Assembly: GCF_001039355.2 (NCBI RefSeq)
Contig: NW_019775583.1
Span: 53,548-117,547 of the forward strand
DNA from: Lingula anatina
Lineage: Eukaryota; Brachiopoda; Lingulata; Lingulida; Lingulidae
Direction of reading: 5' to 3'
DNA: 64,000 bases
This document shows positions 47,910-60,530 of this stretch, one piece after another. The position numbers were made by a program, and so were the translations under genes. How positions within the stretch are numbered: position 1 is the first letter of the stretch; each line of letters opens with the position of its first letter. The notes below the pieces were generated by a model that was not told the DNA's origin, did not search any database, and saw nothing but the letters and a program-made list of their open reading frames with translations.

Positions 47910-50900
47910 TTATTTCTTGGTACCCTGTTCTCTGAGGTGGCACGCTGAAATAGGATAAAAACAAACATTTAGTGAAGATCATATACATATCAAATGAAAA
48001 GCAAGTGCAACTGCGAGTCAAACTGAAAGGAACGTAGTCTGCTTACAAATAAGCTATTAAAAACTATCAATGAAGTGTCAATACATGTACCAGAGCAAAC
48101 ATTTTGGCTCTGTTCTCACAACTTTTAGATCGATCTATCACCGCGGGGAGTCTCACTAGATTACTGTCAGATAATCCGCCTTAAGTGTCCGTCCCCGCCT
48201 ACTACAAGCTATAAGGGGTAATTAACTTTCGTGTCCGCCCGGCTGACAGCTATTTAGCGTGAACCCCCAGGGAGTTAGGTCGATCCAATGTAGGTCGATC
48301 TAATCTATGAGAATGGGGTGTTAGTTTGATTACTTCCTAGGGGAAGGCTTACATTCCTAAGATTCATCATATAATTGTGTACCATTTCATAAAAACATAA
48401 TAAGATCATTCCATTTTACATTATTTAATATTTGTAGCTATTAACATTTATTAAAACTTTCCCCTATGGCCATCCTATGATCATAGCAATTATTACCCTG
48501 ACTTTCAATGTTCATGAACCCTTATGGTGGGAACATACAGGATTCCTTCAGATGCCCAAAGGGAAAGATATTTACCGTATTCGTGTTCCGAGAAACGGAA
48601 CCCTTCAAAAGATTTACACAGTCGTTGGTCAATCGTCTTCATTGCGGAGTACACGTAAGTAGGCTCAAGGTACACACGGCGACTCCAGAGTTGGATCGTT
48701 TCCGTCTGACAACTCCCAGTAACATCTTCACCTTGGCAGATGACGACCAGCAAATAGTTTGTGTAGTCCGTGTCAATTATCTTAAAGTTGTTGTTACCTG
48801 TAAAGGTATGAGAAAAAGGGGTTTGTGCCTTGAAAGATAAAATGTGGAAGATGGACCTGAGTTTTAACTTAAAAGTTTGAATAATTAACGGCCAACCAAT
48901 GTGCTTCCCAATTTTTTAAAAGGCCACCTATTTCATCTCCCCTCTTCCTTTTGAATGGAATTGAACATTTTAGACAATGTACTAATTGTTTTGGTAATTA
49001 TAAGTACTTTTTTTTACTTTTAATCGTTGTCCAACTCGGGATGCTAGTCACAATTTTTAGCGAGACGTCCCAGTATCAATTTCTCACAGGCGGTATCTAT
49101 CCCATTAAATTAGTCTTACCCATGCAAGCCCACCATTTATATTTATGTAGTTCTGTGAACTAAAACTAAGGTATCTACGTTAATGATGCTATGGTGTATG
49201 TATGTGTGTGTGTGTGTATGAGAGAGAGAGAGACAGAGAGAGAGAGAGAGTTTATGGCAATAAACATGTACCGGGTACATAGTGTAAACTTTAAAGGTAT
49301 GACACGTTTTTAATGAGTAATATATAAATGAGAGGTTTTTTTTGGATAAATAATGAAAAAGAGCTCACTCTCCGATGAGCCAAATGAGAATATTCCCTGT
49401 TGCCTTGTAGGTTCCAGTCTAGACAGATCATTTAGCTCTACGCATCCTTGGGCTCCTATCCTAAAATGAGGAAATCATTATGGTATTAGTATACCGCATA
49501 CGCATTTCTATGCATTTTTAAACTGCCGTTGCTTCAAACTACAAAACATGCAGATACACCTTTAATCGTATTTGTTAGCATAATAAACTCATAACAAAAT
49601 GAAATAGAACAGATGTCCTTTGATTTTATCTAAGTAAATGACCAAATATTAATTTTATTATCTACAAAAAAGCTTTATTAACTAAAGTAATTATGACGGT
49701 TAAAATACTATACACGTTTTGCGGTGATATAAGCATTTGTTTGTTGAGATGTCCTGTTGAAAACAAATGCACAACTTAATAACATATATGCTTTAATAAG
49801 AACGTGCACATCCCTCATTATGCCCGAGCTCTAGTTATAAAATTCATAGTTTCGTTGCATTTTTTTTTACCTGAAAGTGTTATGCTTTGCTTTATTTTTT
49901 ACAAAAAAGGAAAAAAAAACGGTCAGCTTACAGTACGTAAATTATGCTAACATTAAGAGAGGATTTGGTGTAGATAAGCAAATTTGTTTAAAGTTTATAT
50001 TAATGTAATGTTGTTGTCGTATCATCATCGTATCATATCATTAACGTCAGTTCATTATTACTATTGTAATATGCGTATACAATGTACGGTTGAATGAACA
50101 TGTGTGCGTGTGTGTCAATGTGTGCGTGTGTGTGTGCGCGCGTGTGTGTGTGTGTGTGTGTGTAAGCGTGTGTGTGTTATCATACTGATATACCGCACGT
50201 ACGGCAAGCCTTTGATAGGGAAGGCCCATGTCCCGTTTTCACCAATGGTCACGTAGGCGGCGTATTCAGTTAAAACATCCTCGTCCTTAACCATGGGGTT
50301 CTGTCGCCAAAGATAACAATACCAGATACCTTGAAGCTAGAAATATAATATTTTAATATTTTAAAATGATAAGCAAGTACCTGGTATAAGATTTCAGAGG
50401 TCCATTATTATTATTATTATCTATTAAATAATTTTGTGCAGTTATATATAAATTATCATTGTATATACACAGTCATAGTAATTTTAATTACTAAAAATTT
50501 TTAAAAATTATAATATTGAGGACAGTTTTCACCGAAGATGATTATACTAGTTCCAGTAAATGTTAGACAACAGCCCTAAAAAGAATAAACGGGTATTAAC
50601 TGAATTATTTAATACTGATTACAAACGTGCTTGAAGTATAGGAAAAGCTACTTTTATAGAAGTAATGGTTATTTATATATGATGTTATCATATGAACTGC
50701 CAATTCATCTCAAAATAGTCCCTGCATCGAAGCATACACGTACTTTAGTTACATTCAGGTGTTGTAATGCAGGTGTTCTGGTATTTCTATACCCCCATCC
50801 TATCAGTCGGCTCCATCCCCACGGCACGGCCACTGCACCTGGGTCAAGTCTTCCAGGCCTGCCTAACCCAGGGTATCCCAATCCCCCGTCTACGGCAAGG

Positions 50901-50941
50901 ATTTTCATCGCGAAGAAAACGGCGTATATAAAGACAGCCAT
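47910..50941 (-). CDS. Secreted lipocalin on the minus strand (226 residues)
   Basis: Exons in transcript order: 50941-50744, 50336-50203, 49460-49369, 48797-48576, 47944-47910; 681 nt with matching phases. The signal peptide (MAVFIYAVFFAMKILAVDG) is followed by GLGYPG and a Trp/Gly-rich extension like that of copies A/B. Exon 2 has LQGIWYCYLWRQ, the G-x-W motif, and is 134 nt as in all other copies. Exon 3 has QGCVELNDLSRLEPT. Exon 4 has IIDTDYTNYLLVVICQG, SCQTET and RLCKSFEGF. The last exon encodes ACHLREQGTKK. Exon 4 is 57-72 nt shorter at its start than in the paralogues. A second copy of the last exon is at 46037-46003. A likely polyadenylation signal (TTTATT on the plus strand) is at 47729-47734. 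Confidence 0.85.
48107..48324. mobile_element. GATCGATC-family MITE, present in one copy only
   Basis: 218 bases absent from the aligned position in the other copy (46203-46210). It ends GAATGGGGTGTTAG like the 38547 element and is flanked by TTTG on both sides. It lies in the last intron of the minus-strand lipocalin. Confidence 0.82.
50102..50176. repeat. (GT)n microsatellite
   Basis: Interrupted GT run in intron 2 of the minus-strand lipocalin. Confidence 0.88.
50563..50650. repeat. Copy of lipocalin intron-1 sequence in reversed orientation to its gene
   Basis: Matches 39811-39895 and 43235-43310 (TATTAACTGAATT, GTGCTTGAAGTATA, GGAAAAGCT) on the plus strand, although the gene here is on the minus strand. 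It lies in intron 1 in all cases. Confidence 0.6.
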
Positions 50942-51692
50942 GCTAGGAGTTGTGGCTTGACCAACCAGAGCGAAGTACTAGATACTTCGTTTATGTGTTT
51001 TGGTCTGCTGGCTTTAATTTGAGGTCAACACATGGAAATATATGCATTTATCCCAATCCATTTGGAATATTTTTTGATTTCTCATTTAATTGCTTTGTTG
51101 TATCAATGTATACAAGATATGTTTGCTACACGTGTACATTGAAAAAAAGGCACCATTTACTAATTTTGTCTATGATAAAAAGAACCGTGTTTGCTTGATT
51201 AAAACATAAATAGCTTTATGCCTCACACTACCCCACGGAATTCCTATTTCTATTTCTATTTCATCATTAGAAAAAAAATAATGAAGAGAAAACCTTAACT
51301 ATTATCTGTTTAATGAGCATGCTTTTTATTATTTTGTGAGGATCAAGTAACTCACGATTTAGGAACACATGCTTCTCACGTTTCATTGGTACACTACAGT
51401 TTGTGAACCACAGTAGTAGTACTGTAACGCGCACGAGCTCTTATGTCCTAGAAGTTTGGCGGCTATGACTTCGGTTAAAACAAGGCATTACACGTACATT
51501 TGAAGAAACTTTAAGTTCCATGTTTAAGTGTGTTAGAGAGGCAATTCAGCAATTATGGCTTCACAAGATATCAGGTACACTCGTGATTCAAAAGCGTAAA
51601 TACTATGAAACATGTGGAAACTTGATGCCCATTCTTTTATAATTCTGATATAACAGTCAATTGTCGGGAAAAAAAACTTGATATGCCGGGTA

Positions 51693-52208
51693 CATATCTA
51701 CCTGACTGACTTCTGACTTAGGGATGGCAATTTCCCCCTCTAAACCCCTCTCTTCTCTGCAGCCCACTACGATGTCATTCAGCCTTTATGTTTGTTAAGG
51801 CCCCTTTACACTGGACGGCGTCCTTTCTGCGTCCACGTAGTGCGGCCCCGTTTGAGAATAAGAAATAAGAATACTTTACGTGCCGACAACTGGCTGATCA
51901 TTGAGGATTAACTTTGCATCCAAAGCGATGCTTGCGCCTCCTTTTGATGACATATCTACCTGGCTGACTTCTGACTTAGGGATAGCAATTTCCCCCTCTA
52001 AACCCCTCTCGTCTCTGCAGCCCACTACGATGTCATTTAGCCCTTATGTTTGTTAAGGCCCCTTTACACTGGACGGCGTCCTTTCTGCGTCCACGTAGTG
52101 CGGCCCCGTTTGAGAATAAGAAATAAGAATACTTTACGTGCCGACAACTGGCTGATCATTGAGGATTAACTTAGCATCCAAAGCGATGCTTGCGCCTCCT
52201 TTTGATGA
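51693..52208. repeat. Two tandem 258-bp units
   Basis: 51693-51950 and 51951-52208 are nearly identical. Each contains the left part of a MITE (GGCCCCTTTACACTGGACGG) and about 108 bases of its flank. Confidence 0.88.
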
Positions 52209-52275
52209 CCACAGGGATGCCAGTTTCATGGTAGCACAAAGGACACAGAACGGACGCCGTCCAGTGTAAAGGGGG
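52059..52275. mobile_element. MITE with CCCCTTTACACTGG termini
   Basis: The left end CCCCTTTACACTGGACGGCG is the inverted repeat of the right end CGCCGTCCAGTGTAAAGGGG. A second left end is at 51801 because of the tandem duplication, with only one right end. Confidence 0.75.
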
Positions 52276-52691
52276 TTTAAAGCGTTGACATTAGACGACA
52301 GGTCTTTAGTGAAATGATATACTATGTAAGGTTAGCAGTGATAAAATTTGCTGTATGTTGTCCCAAATCTGAACTTGAACTGTTGACGTGTAACGTACCT
52401 TGATGTGCTTGTGATGTGTCATTTATATAGCCTTATATCTAGTAGACTTTCATCCACTAATTTATTGCTTATTACGGCTGAACGCAACACAAGTTTATGA
52501 CATATTGAAGCCTTCTGCACTATTTTTTTCACCAAGACATCAAACACTAAACCGCATTGTACTTCGCTGAATGCAGGCTGTTGTCGGTTGGTGTGTTTTA
52601 CGTACTTGTTCTTCACCACAGCGTTCCTGATACCACACAGAAGAGTAACGTACAGTTAACAAACAAGTTACGGTATAGTTAATGATTGAAT

Positions 52692-55012
52692 ATGAGTAAC
52701 TGGACGCGCGCTGTTTTCTTTGCTGTCCTTCTGGGTCACGTGGGAGGAGGGTTTTGGTCGATATGTCCATATGGAATCTTCCCCTGGCTTTGGAAAACCC
52801 CAGAAAGATGCGCAGAACCCAGGGGGATGAGGAACCTGGACATAGCCAAGGTGAGCCTTCTTTTAGAGCAAAAATACACTGTACATAGAAGGGGTATGCG
52901 CCAAGGCTGTTTCAATATTAATGAAATATTGTAGATGGGCCTTATGTACGTGTAAACCGCCCGCATGTACTTGTACGTACTGGTACCCTGTGATTCAGAG
53001 GATATTACTGTTAGGGGGGCACCTGTCTCTACAGCAGAAGGGGTCGATAGTTAAGGCGAGTTCTCATTGTCCCCAGAGGGTGTCACTGGAAACAGTATAC
53101 TTAGAGAGATGCAAAGAGTGGTCGGGTGAGGTAAAAAAAGCCTCTGAAACTCAGGGTGTTACTTGAAACGGCAGAGAGATGCGAAGATTAGACAGGTGAG
53201 TTGTCGGTGTCCTCTGCCCGTAGCTAATAAATGTGACCTACGCGAGGTACAGCTGACTGCATAAACAACGTGAAATTGGGTCAGTAACATCGCACAAGGA
53301 AAGTAGGTTATCAGGATGAAAATAAAAATAAATAAATTACTATGCATGTACTCGTGTTAATTAGGTTCAGCATTCGGTTCGCCGATCAACAAGAAGCAAT
53401 CAACTACTATCCCTCTCAGCACTTGGATTCGATTTTGATATTTAAATTTATAAAGGATGATTTAGTTTAAAATGACTGGTCAGTCATTAGAACCATCGAC
53501 TATTTTCCTAAGCTCTAATGGAAGTATCAACATCAGGTACGCTCCAGAAAAAAATATTCAAGGGGTCAAATCGTTTTTTATGCTTACAGAACATTACATA
53601 TGTAATGTTCTGTAAGAACCTGTGGATGGCAAAAATAAACATTTGTGGGATTTCCAAACCCAAGGAGTGTACCTTAAATGTGTTAATTTACACACAAGAT
53701 ATTCAAGATGTTTTTATACTGGTTTCACAGCTAACTGGTGTGTGGTATGAAATAACCTTCGTGATCGACCCTCCAGTGGCACCAGAACTGATTTTTACGG
53801 ATTTTTATTTGGATATTCAGCAGAATGAAGACGGGACCTTGTCAATTAAGATGGAAGGAAGGCCGTACGTTTTTTTTTCATATTTTTTAAAAATATAATT
53901 TCATTTAAAAGAAGAAGAAAAACATTATGAAATAAGATTATTAATTAGAAATTAGATAACTGAGACAACGATAAACTTTCAACCAGTATCTCGGAATCAA
54001 AAATTCAAAATTCAGATTCAAAATCAATCGCACAATTCATTTATATTACACCAGGCTTCCCATATACTGGATGTGCACATCTCATGTGCATTAGTCCTAC
54101 ATCAAACAGAATAATTTAGGTATTAATCATACACGTGTTTAATGTCCATTTTAGACAAAATGCCAACCACACCGACTGTACAACAGTGAGTGGTTTTGAG
54201 CGCCTGGTTCCAACTGCCAGAAGTGGAGAATACGCTTTTAGTGAGTTGGATTTCTTACTTGTTTTTAGGTTTCAATATTTATGAACAGTTTAATTAAAAG
54301 ATTTTTAAAAATATGCTAATTAAACTGTTCATGAATCTTGTTTCTTTTGTTCCATAAAATGAAACTCAGTTTTGACATTTAATTAAAATACACGTCAAAA
54401 ATAAATTAAAAAATAAATAAATAACTAAAAATAAAAAATAAAAATAAATGAATAAATGAAAAAAAGAAACAATTATAATAGCACGGCAAATTCACTATCA
54501 AAAACCATGTACAGTTTCGAAACAGGATATTAGTATTTTGCTTACAACTCGATTCGCACACGTCGTGCTTGTGAAAACAAGCCATAAAAAACAGACAGAA
54601 TGAACCGCATTAAATCAAAAAGCCATTCTTTTTTTTTTAATGAACAGTCTTCCAAAATGAATCGTCTGGCGACATTACCTTCGACGAGCACATTGGTGTA
54701 CCCCTTGAAGACGCCGAGAGCAACGTATACATGATTTTGGACACTGACTACACACATTATTTGGTGAACCGATTCTGCCTCGGAAAACAAGCCGACGGGT
54801 TGTGTTCAAAAGAGGAAAGCTTCCTCATATACAGCCGCCGCCCCACTTTGGCACCGGTCTTCCTCAAGAAAGCCAAGAAGTTGATAACGAAGGACCTTTG
54901 TAATTCTCCCAAAGGCTTTGTTATCGTTGAACACTCAAAAGGTTGGTACAGCCACTTCCGTAGGGCATTTCCAGTCAGGGTCGAACTTTATAAGCAATAT
55001 TTAGGCCTACTA

Positions 55013-55066
<54 letters not shown>

Positions 55067-55265
55067 GAAACAGGTAAATGAATAAATAAATATACGAGTT
55101 CAATTTGACTTTGTGCCTAGAACACCCCAGGAAAATTCACATTTTTAAACTGGGTGGCTCTCAGACTTACAGTGCAAGTTTATTTACACTGTTGACACTT
55201 TTGACTTCCATAAATGTTGACTGCATTATTTACATCAAATAATATTTTTTGCAGCATGTGCATGA
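52692..55265 (+). CDS. Secreted lipocalin with a Cys/Trp N-terminal extension (227 residues)
   Basis: Exons: 52692-52850, 53731-53864, 54155-54240, 54648-54941, 55255-55265; 684 nt with matching phases. The signal peptide is MSNWTRAVFFAVLLGHVGGG. The extension has a Cys pair around PYGIFPWLWKTPER; GIFPWL recurs in the oxidase N-terminus. Exon 2 has LTGVWYEITF (G-x-W). Exon 3 has HTDCTTVSGFERLVPT. Exon 4 has MILDTDYTHYLVNRFCLG, GLCSKEES and KDLCNSPKGFVIVEHSK. The last exon encodes Ala-Cys-Ala. ATG 52692 is taken as the start. It is divergent from the minus-strand lipocalin. AATAAA at 55495-55500 is the likely polyadenylation signal. Confidence 0.88.
53583..53616. promoter_or_regulatory. Perfect 34-bp palindrome
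   Basis: Two 17-base arms meet without a spacer. Each arm holds AGAACATTACAT or its complement, so AGAACA and TGTTCT face each other across TTACATATGTAA. It lies in intron 1 of the lipocalin at 52692. A regulatory use is inference. Confidence 0.5.
54277..54336. other. Inverted repeat with 20-bp arms
   Basis: ATTTATGAACAGTTTAATTA at 54277-54296 pairs with the complement at 54317-54336 with one mismatch, leaving a 20-base loop. It lies in intron 3 of the lipocalin. Confidence 0.6.
55014..55066. repeat. (AAT)n microsatellite
   Basis: Trinucleotide run in the last intron of the lipocalin at 52692. Confidence 0.92.
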
Positions 55266-55500
55266 AGAAGACCATGCATGCGAACATCCATCACCGGAAG
55301 TGTTCAAGAATGCTGCTAACATACTACATCTAACAATACCAGTTTATCTTTTATTCCATATGAAGAGGAAACATCTCCATGATATTGCTTAGATGAATTT
55401 CAGAACTGTAACTTTAATGCATTTTAAATAGTTTATTTACTTGTATGCGTCTATATAAATTTTACGTAAAACCATGATTTAGAAAGTACTGATAAATAAA

Positions 55501-56620
55501 TGCAGTTACCTTGTCTAAAAGGTACACAGATATGCTAACATTTATTACTGGTATAAAAATATTAATCAGTAAAAATTAATGATCAATAAACACCAGCATG
55601 ATGGTACTAACATCTTTTAATAAAGATTTATCCAAATACATTTAACGACATTCAAAGAACTATCATGTAAAATTGTGTAATGAACCTTTTTAAACATATG
55701 TTAAGAATGTACTTAACTTTTGTAAATTAAGCACGCTTAATTCAAGCGTGGACCCGAAACAGGACATTACGTTTTCGACTTACTTAGTGGATAACGCAAA
55801 CACGGTTCGTGTCAGATTTATATAAGGTCGCACAAAGAACCCCCCCCCCCCCAAGTCCACATAATACCCAGTAAAACGATTTACTCGACGACGCTCGGTA
55901 GCTACATATGAGTATGTCTCCATGCAACTCCTCTTTTTGATCTTTTATGTCGGACACATTATTTCTGTTGAATTATCAAACCTTCATTAGATTCATGAAA
56001 ACATTTCATTTTCTACCCATTCATCCATCCATCTATTAATGAAGAAGGAAGATATTCTCTGATTATGGTAATCCATTGATAAGTGAAAAATAGCAACAAG
56101 TTCAATAATCCATTTATTCAAACAATGATTGGGCAATTCCAATAATGGCCAATGTGATAATAAATTAATTATTAATTTTTCTGGTTAGTTAGTACTGAAA
56201 TTATTAATTATATTGGTAAAACTAAAATATGACACATAAGTTATTTCAGTATTACACAGTTATAAAAAAAAACAAAGGTATGTCTCCCAAATCAAAATCA
56301 CAGCACATCAATATCACAAATGTTATGAGACTTTCATGATTTTTCAATAACTTCAAAGATATCCACTATTAACAAAAATTAACAATAAAAACGGGATTCT
56401 AAAAATTACTCTCCTTCAAGCTAAAAAGGCTAAGATTACAAAATTATGCTAATAACAATTATTATAACAGTATAAAGAAAAGAATTACAGATGTTACAAT
56501 TCAGAATCTGCATTTACCTTCTTTATGAAACTCTTCTAAAAATTACTCTCATTCAAGTTAAGAAGCTATGCTAAGATTTCAAACTAATGGTAACAGTTAA
56601 TATTATAACAGTAAAAAATG
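55501..56620. other. Convergent intergenic region, no gene seen
   Basis: Lies between the lipocalin 3' end and the epoxide hydrolase stop. AT-rich, with a C run at 55841-55852. TTTATT at 56113-56118 could be the minus-strand polyadenylation signal of the hydrolase. Confidence 0.6.
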
Positions 56621-56883
56621 TTAGGATTCAGAATCTGCATTGCGTTCTTTATGAAACTCTTCTGCTTTCTCAACAAACTTCCAGATATCTGCAGCCAACA
56701 ACTGTGGTTCCTCAAAGGCTGCAAAATGGCCGCCAGTAGGCATGTTGGTATAGTGGATGAGGTGTTTGGCACTGGTGGCGAACTGAGGAGGAGGACAGCC
56801 CAGAGCTATTTCATGGGGAAAACATGCTACACCTGTCGGTACACGTATTTTGTACCTGAGTAAAAAGTAAAAATTCGTCAAAA

Positions 56884-56937
<54 letters not shown>

Positions 56938-59900
56938 GGAACAATGTTTTCAAAGTGCATAAATAATTTAATCTGACTCCAAATTTTCATATATTTTTTT
57001 GGCATAAAATTTAAGTAAAATGGCACTTTTTAAAGTTTAGCATTTTGAGAAAAAGTAAGTAAATAAATACAACAACTGTCAAATTATTTTTTCTTTGAAA
57101 GAAGCAAAAATAAATTGAAACAATAAATAAATAAATAAATAAATAAATACATAAATAAATACCTGTCCAAATCCTCATCAAAAGACATCTCCTTGTAGAA
57201 CCTCATGGAAGATGTGATGGTCTTAGTGGTCCAGTAGATCATCACATTGGTCAGTAGCTCATCTAGGGTAAACTTCTTTGTCAGACCACCATCAGGAAGG
57301 TCTCGGTACCCAGGGTTGGTCCAGGTGGAGAACTTCTCTAAGATGTATGCCGCAAGACCTACTGGAGAATCTGTGAGGGCGGTTCCTAAATATAACAGAA
57401 TATCATATATCATTATCCTTAAAGACTATTCTAGGTTGGTCCAATGATATGTTTGTAAATGTTCATTAATTAAGTCACTTATGATTTTTCTGTTATCCCA
57501 ATGAATGTATGTAAGGCTGTAAATAAGGAGTTTTTGGCAAAGGCTAAGAAAATACTTAAAGACAGTATGGGGGAGGGGGGTATCCAAGATATATGTGACA
57601 AGACCTACTGGGGAATCTGTATGGCCATTCCTAAATATAACAGAAAATCATATTTCATCATTAACATCATTAAATACCAATTGGAGGGGAGTCATCTTTG
57701 ACACATACTGCAAGACCTACTGGGGAATATAATTATTATTATTTACTTCATCCATAATAACACTCCTAAGACTCACCCACAGTGTCAGGCTTGGTATGCT
57801 GAAGTAGGAAATAGCCTGCCTCATTGATGAGGTACACTAACTTATCCCAGATAGGGCTGATCTTTGGTATATCCTGCTCGTCCAAAATTGCAGATGGCGC
57901 CACTGCAGCAAGAAGTAACTTCAGGGGTGTTTTTGTATCCTGGTCCATTTGGAAGAAATTGGAATGCAAGCCTAGCACTGACCTGGCAAAATGTTTAATG
58001 ATAAATATAATAATTTACAAATTTTAAAGGGAACTTCTCTCTAAAGGGATAAATTCATCATGATAAATATAATAATTTACAAATTACTAATTTTAAAGAG
58101 AACTAGTGTTTAAAGGGATAAATTTATCATGTTGAACTGATCTGCATAATGTATATCAATATAATTGTTTTCATATTTTAAACAGAAATACTTTTTCAAG
58201 GGATATATTCATCACACTGCTCAGGATTTTTTTTCATTCATTCACTACAAGCAAAATAGTAATAAAAATACAAATGATAATAATTCACTGTATGGATTCG
58301 AAAAAGTTTTGCAAGTTCTTGCAGTATTCAGTTGAAGCAGTACACACTGTGACTATGGTGATATATGCTTTATTTGGTTTAAGGGGAGTTTTTCAGTGAG
58401 ATGAATGTACTATTCTCTCAGTATGTACGTCAAATAACACACTGCCACCCTCTCAAGATATGTGAATTGAACACAGCACTAAGGTTTAAGAAAAGAAGTT
58501 AAAATCAACCACCACCCCCAGGGTCAGCCCAACCCCCTGTTACATTATGAATGTGTACCAAAATGCCCATGCACATCCCTGATGACAGGTCTAATGATCA
58601 GCAAAATTTCAGCTTCCTAACTCTATGGTCTAGGAGTAAAAAGCTTAAAATACAGTGTGAAATGAATTTAGAATCCCCCCCCCCCCCCGGGGGACAGCTC
58701 AACCCCCAGACATAATAAAGTAAAGTTCTGAAGTGTCCTTGCACATCCATGATGACAGCTCTACCAATCACCAAAGTTTCAACTTCCAAACTACATTTCT
58801 TGCAGGAGTTCACAGCAAAAACAATGTGAAATGAGTTAGGAATCAACTCCCCCTCCCTTCCCCCTGTTGCACTCAAATTCTGAAATGCCCATACACATTC
58901 CTGACAATAGGTCTATTAAACCCCTAAGTTTCATCTTTCAAACTCTAGTGACAAGGAGTTAGCAGTAATTACTAAGGCACAGACTCCCAATGGGCAAGAT
59001 AACATGGTCCCCTACTTTTATCCCAAAAGTGAAGGGATAATAATAATAATAATAATAATTATAATAATAATAATAATAATATAGTAATACAACTTACTGA
59101 GGATATAAGATAGACATAAACCGAGTAATGACTGCTCCCCAGTCTCCTCCCTGTACATAGTAAGACTTGTGTCCCAGACGCGTCATCAGCTTGTGGAATA
59201 CCCTTGCTGCTGCTACCTGATTAAAGCCTAGTGAAGGAATGTAACATGTTTAAATGGCAGATCATAAGCATATAAACCACATCTTGATTAGAGCTTAATT
59301 GAGCACAGGTTAGCAATATGTGTTGATCACAGATATATCTTAACAGATAAATTCTGTGAAATAATGTCACAAAATTAAAATTATTTAGTTCACCACCTCC
59401 TGATGCTACCATGCAATCATTTTCAGGTAACTCTCTGAACACAATTTAAATAAATCATGTCCACTCTGGAAATCAGTGGCAAAAATGAGCTCGAAGGCAT
59501 GGGAGAATTTGAAAGACCCATGTTTCAAATTGGCTCAAGAACTCTTCAATTTTAATGCCTTCTAGTTACAGATCTGGGACATATAATGATAGAAATAAAT
59601 AGCCATTCACCTTGCTTGTTAGGAGCTTCTGAGAGGCCATATCCCGGGATAGATGGTAGCACCAGTTCAAAGACAAGCCCATTTTGAGGTTTGGTTAGCA
59701 GTGGGATCATCTTGTAAAACTCATAAAATGACCCTGGCCATCCATGAACCAGCAAAAGGGGGCGAACAACAACATCTGAAAGAAGAAAAATTTTGAAAAA
59801 ATTAATAAAAAATATTGTTTACTTGCAGAACATTTTATGCATATGTGCTTATAAGTTTTAACAGCATGAATAAAGAGTTTCAAAAAAATATATGATAACT

Positions 59901-60497
59901 ATTATGTTGATATCTTGATGATAAATAATATTACTTGTGTTCATTCACAATTTCAGAGATGGCTATTATGATGACGTGTACCGTGTACAGTAATTACAAT
60001 AGATTAAATATTTTTAAACAAATTTCTTTTTTTTTTAAAGTTTAATCTAAGGAAAGTAAAACTGAAAAAAAAAATGCTTAATTAAATGTCTGTTGTGCCT
60101 CCACATTTAATTTCTTTTAAATAATTTGACCTTTATCTTTGACATCAGGTTTGATGTGTACAAAGTGGACAAATATCCCCTCAATCTGAGTCTTGTAGTG
60201 CTGGTATTCATTTAGCTTCTGTTCTGTTTTTCTCCAGTCATATTCCTCTCTCCAGTACTTGACAACCTGGAAGAAAATATAATAGAATGGTAGATGATAG
60301 AAAATCAATCAATAAATACATTAATTAATGGAGAATGAAAGAATGAAAGAGCAAATAAACAAGTTCATAAAATTACAAAATTTTAACAATAAATTCACAA
60401 ATTAACAGTCGAATTCATACAAAATCTTGATGGCATAATTACTTTTCTTATTGTAGTACTTTTAAAGATATAATTCTCAATTTATGGCTATTTTATA

Positions 60498-60530
<33 letters not shown>

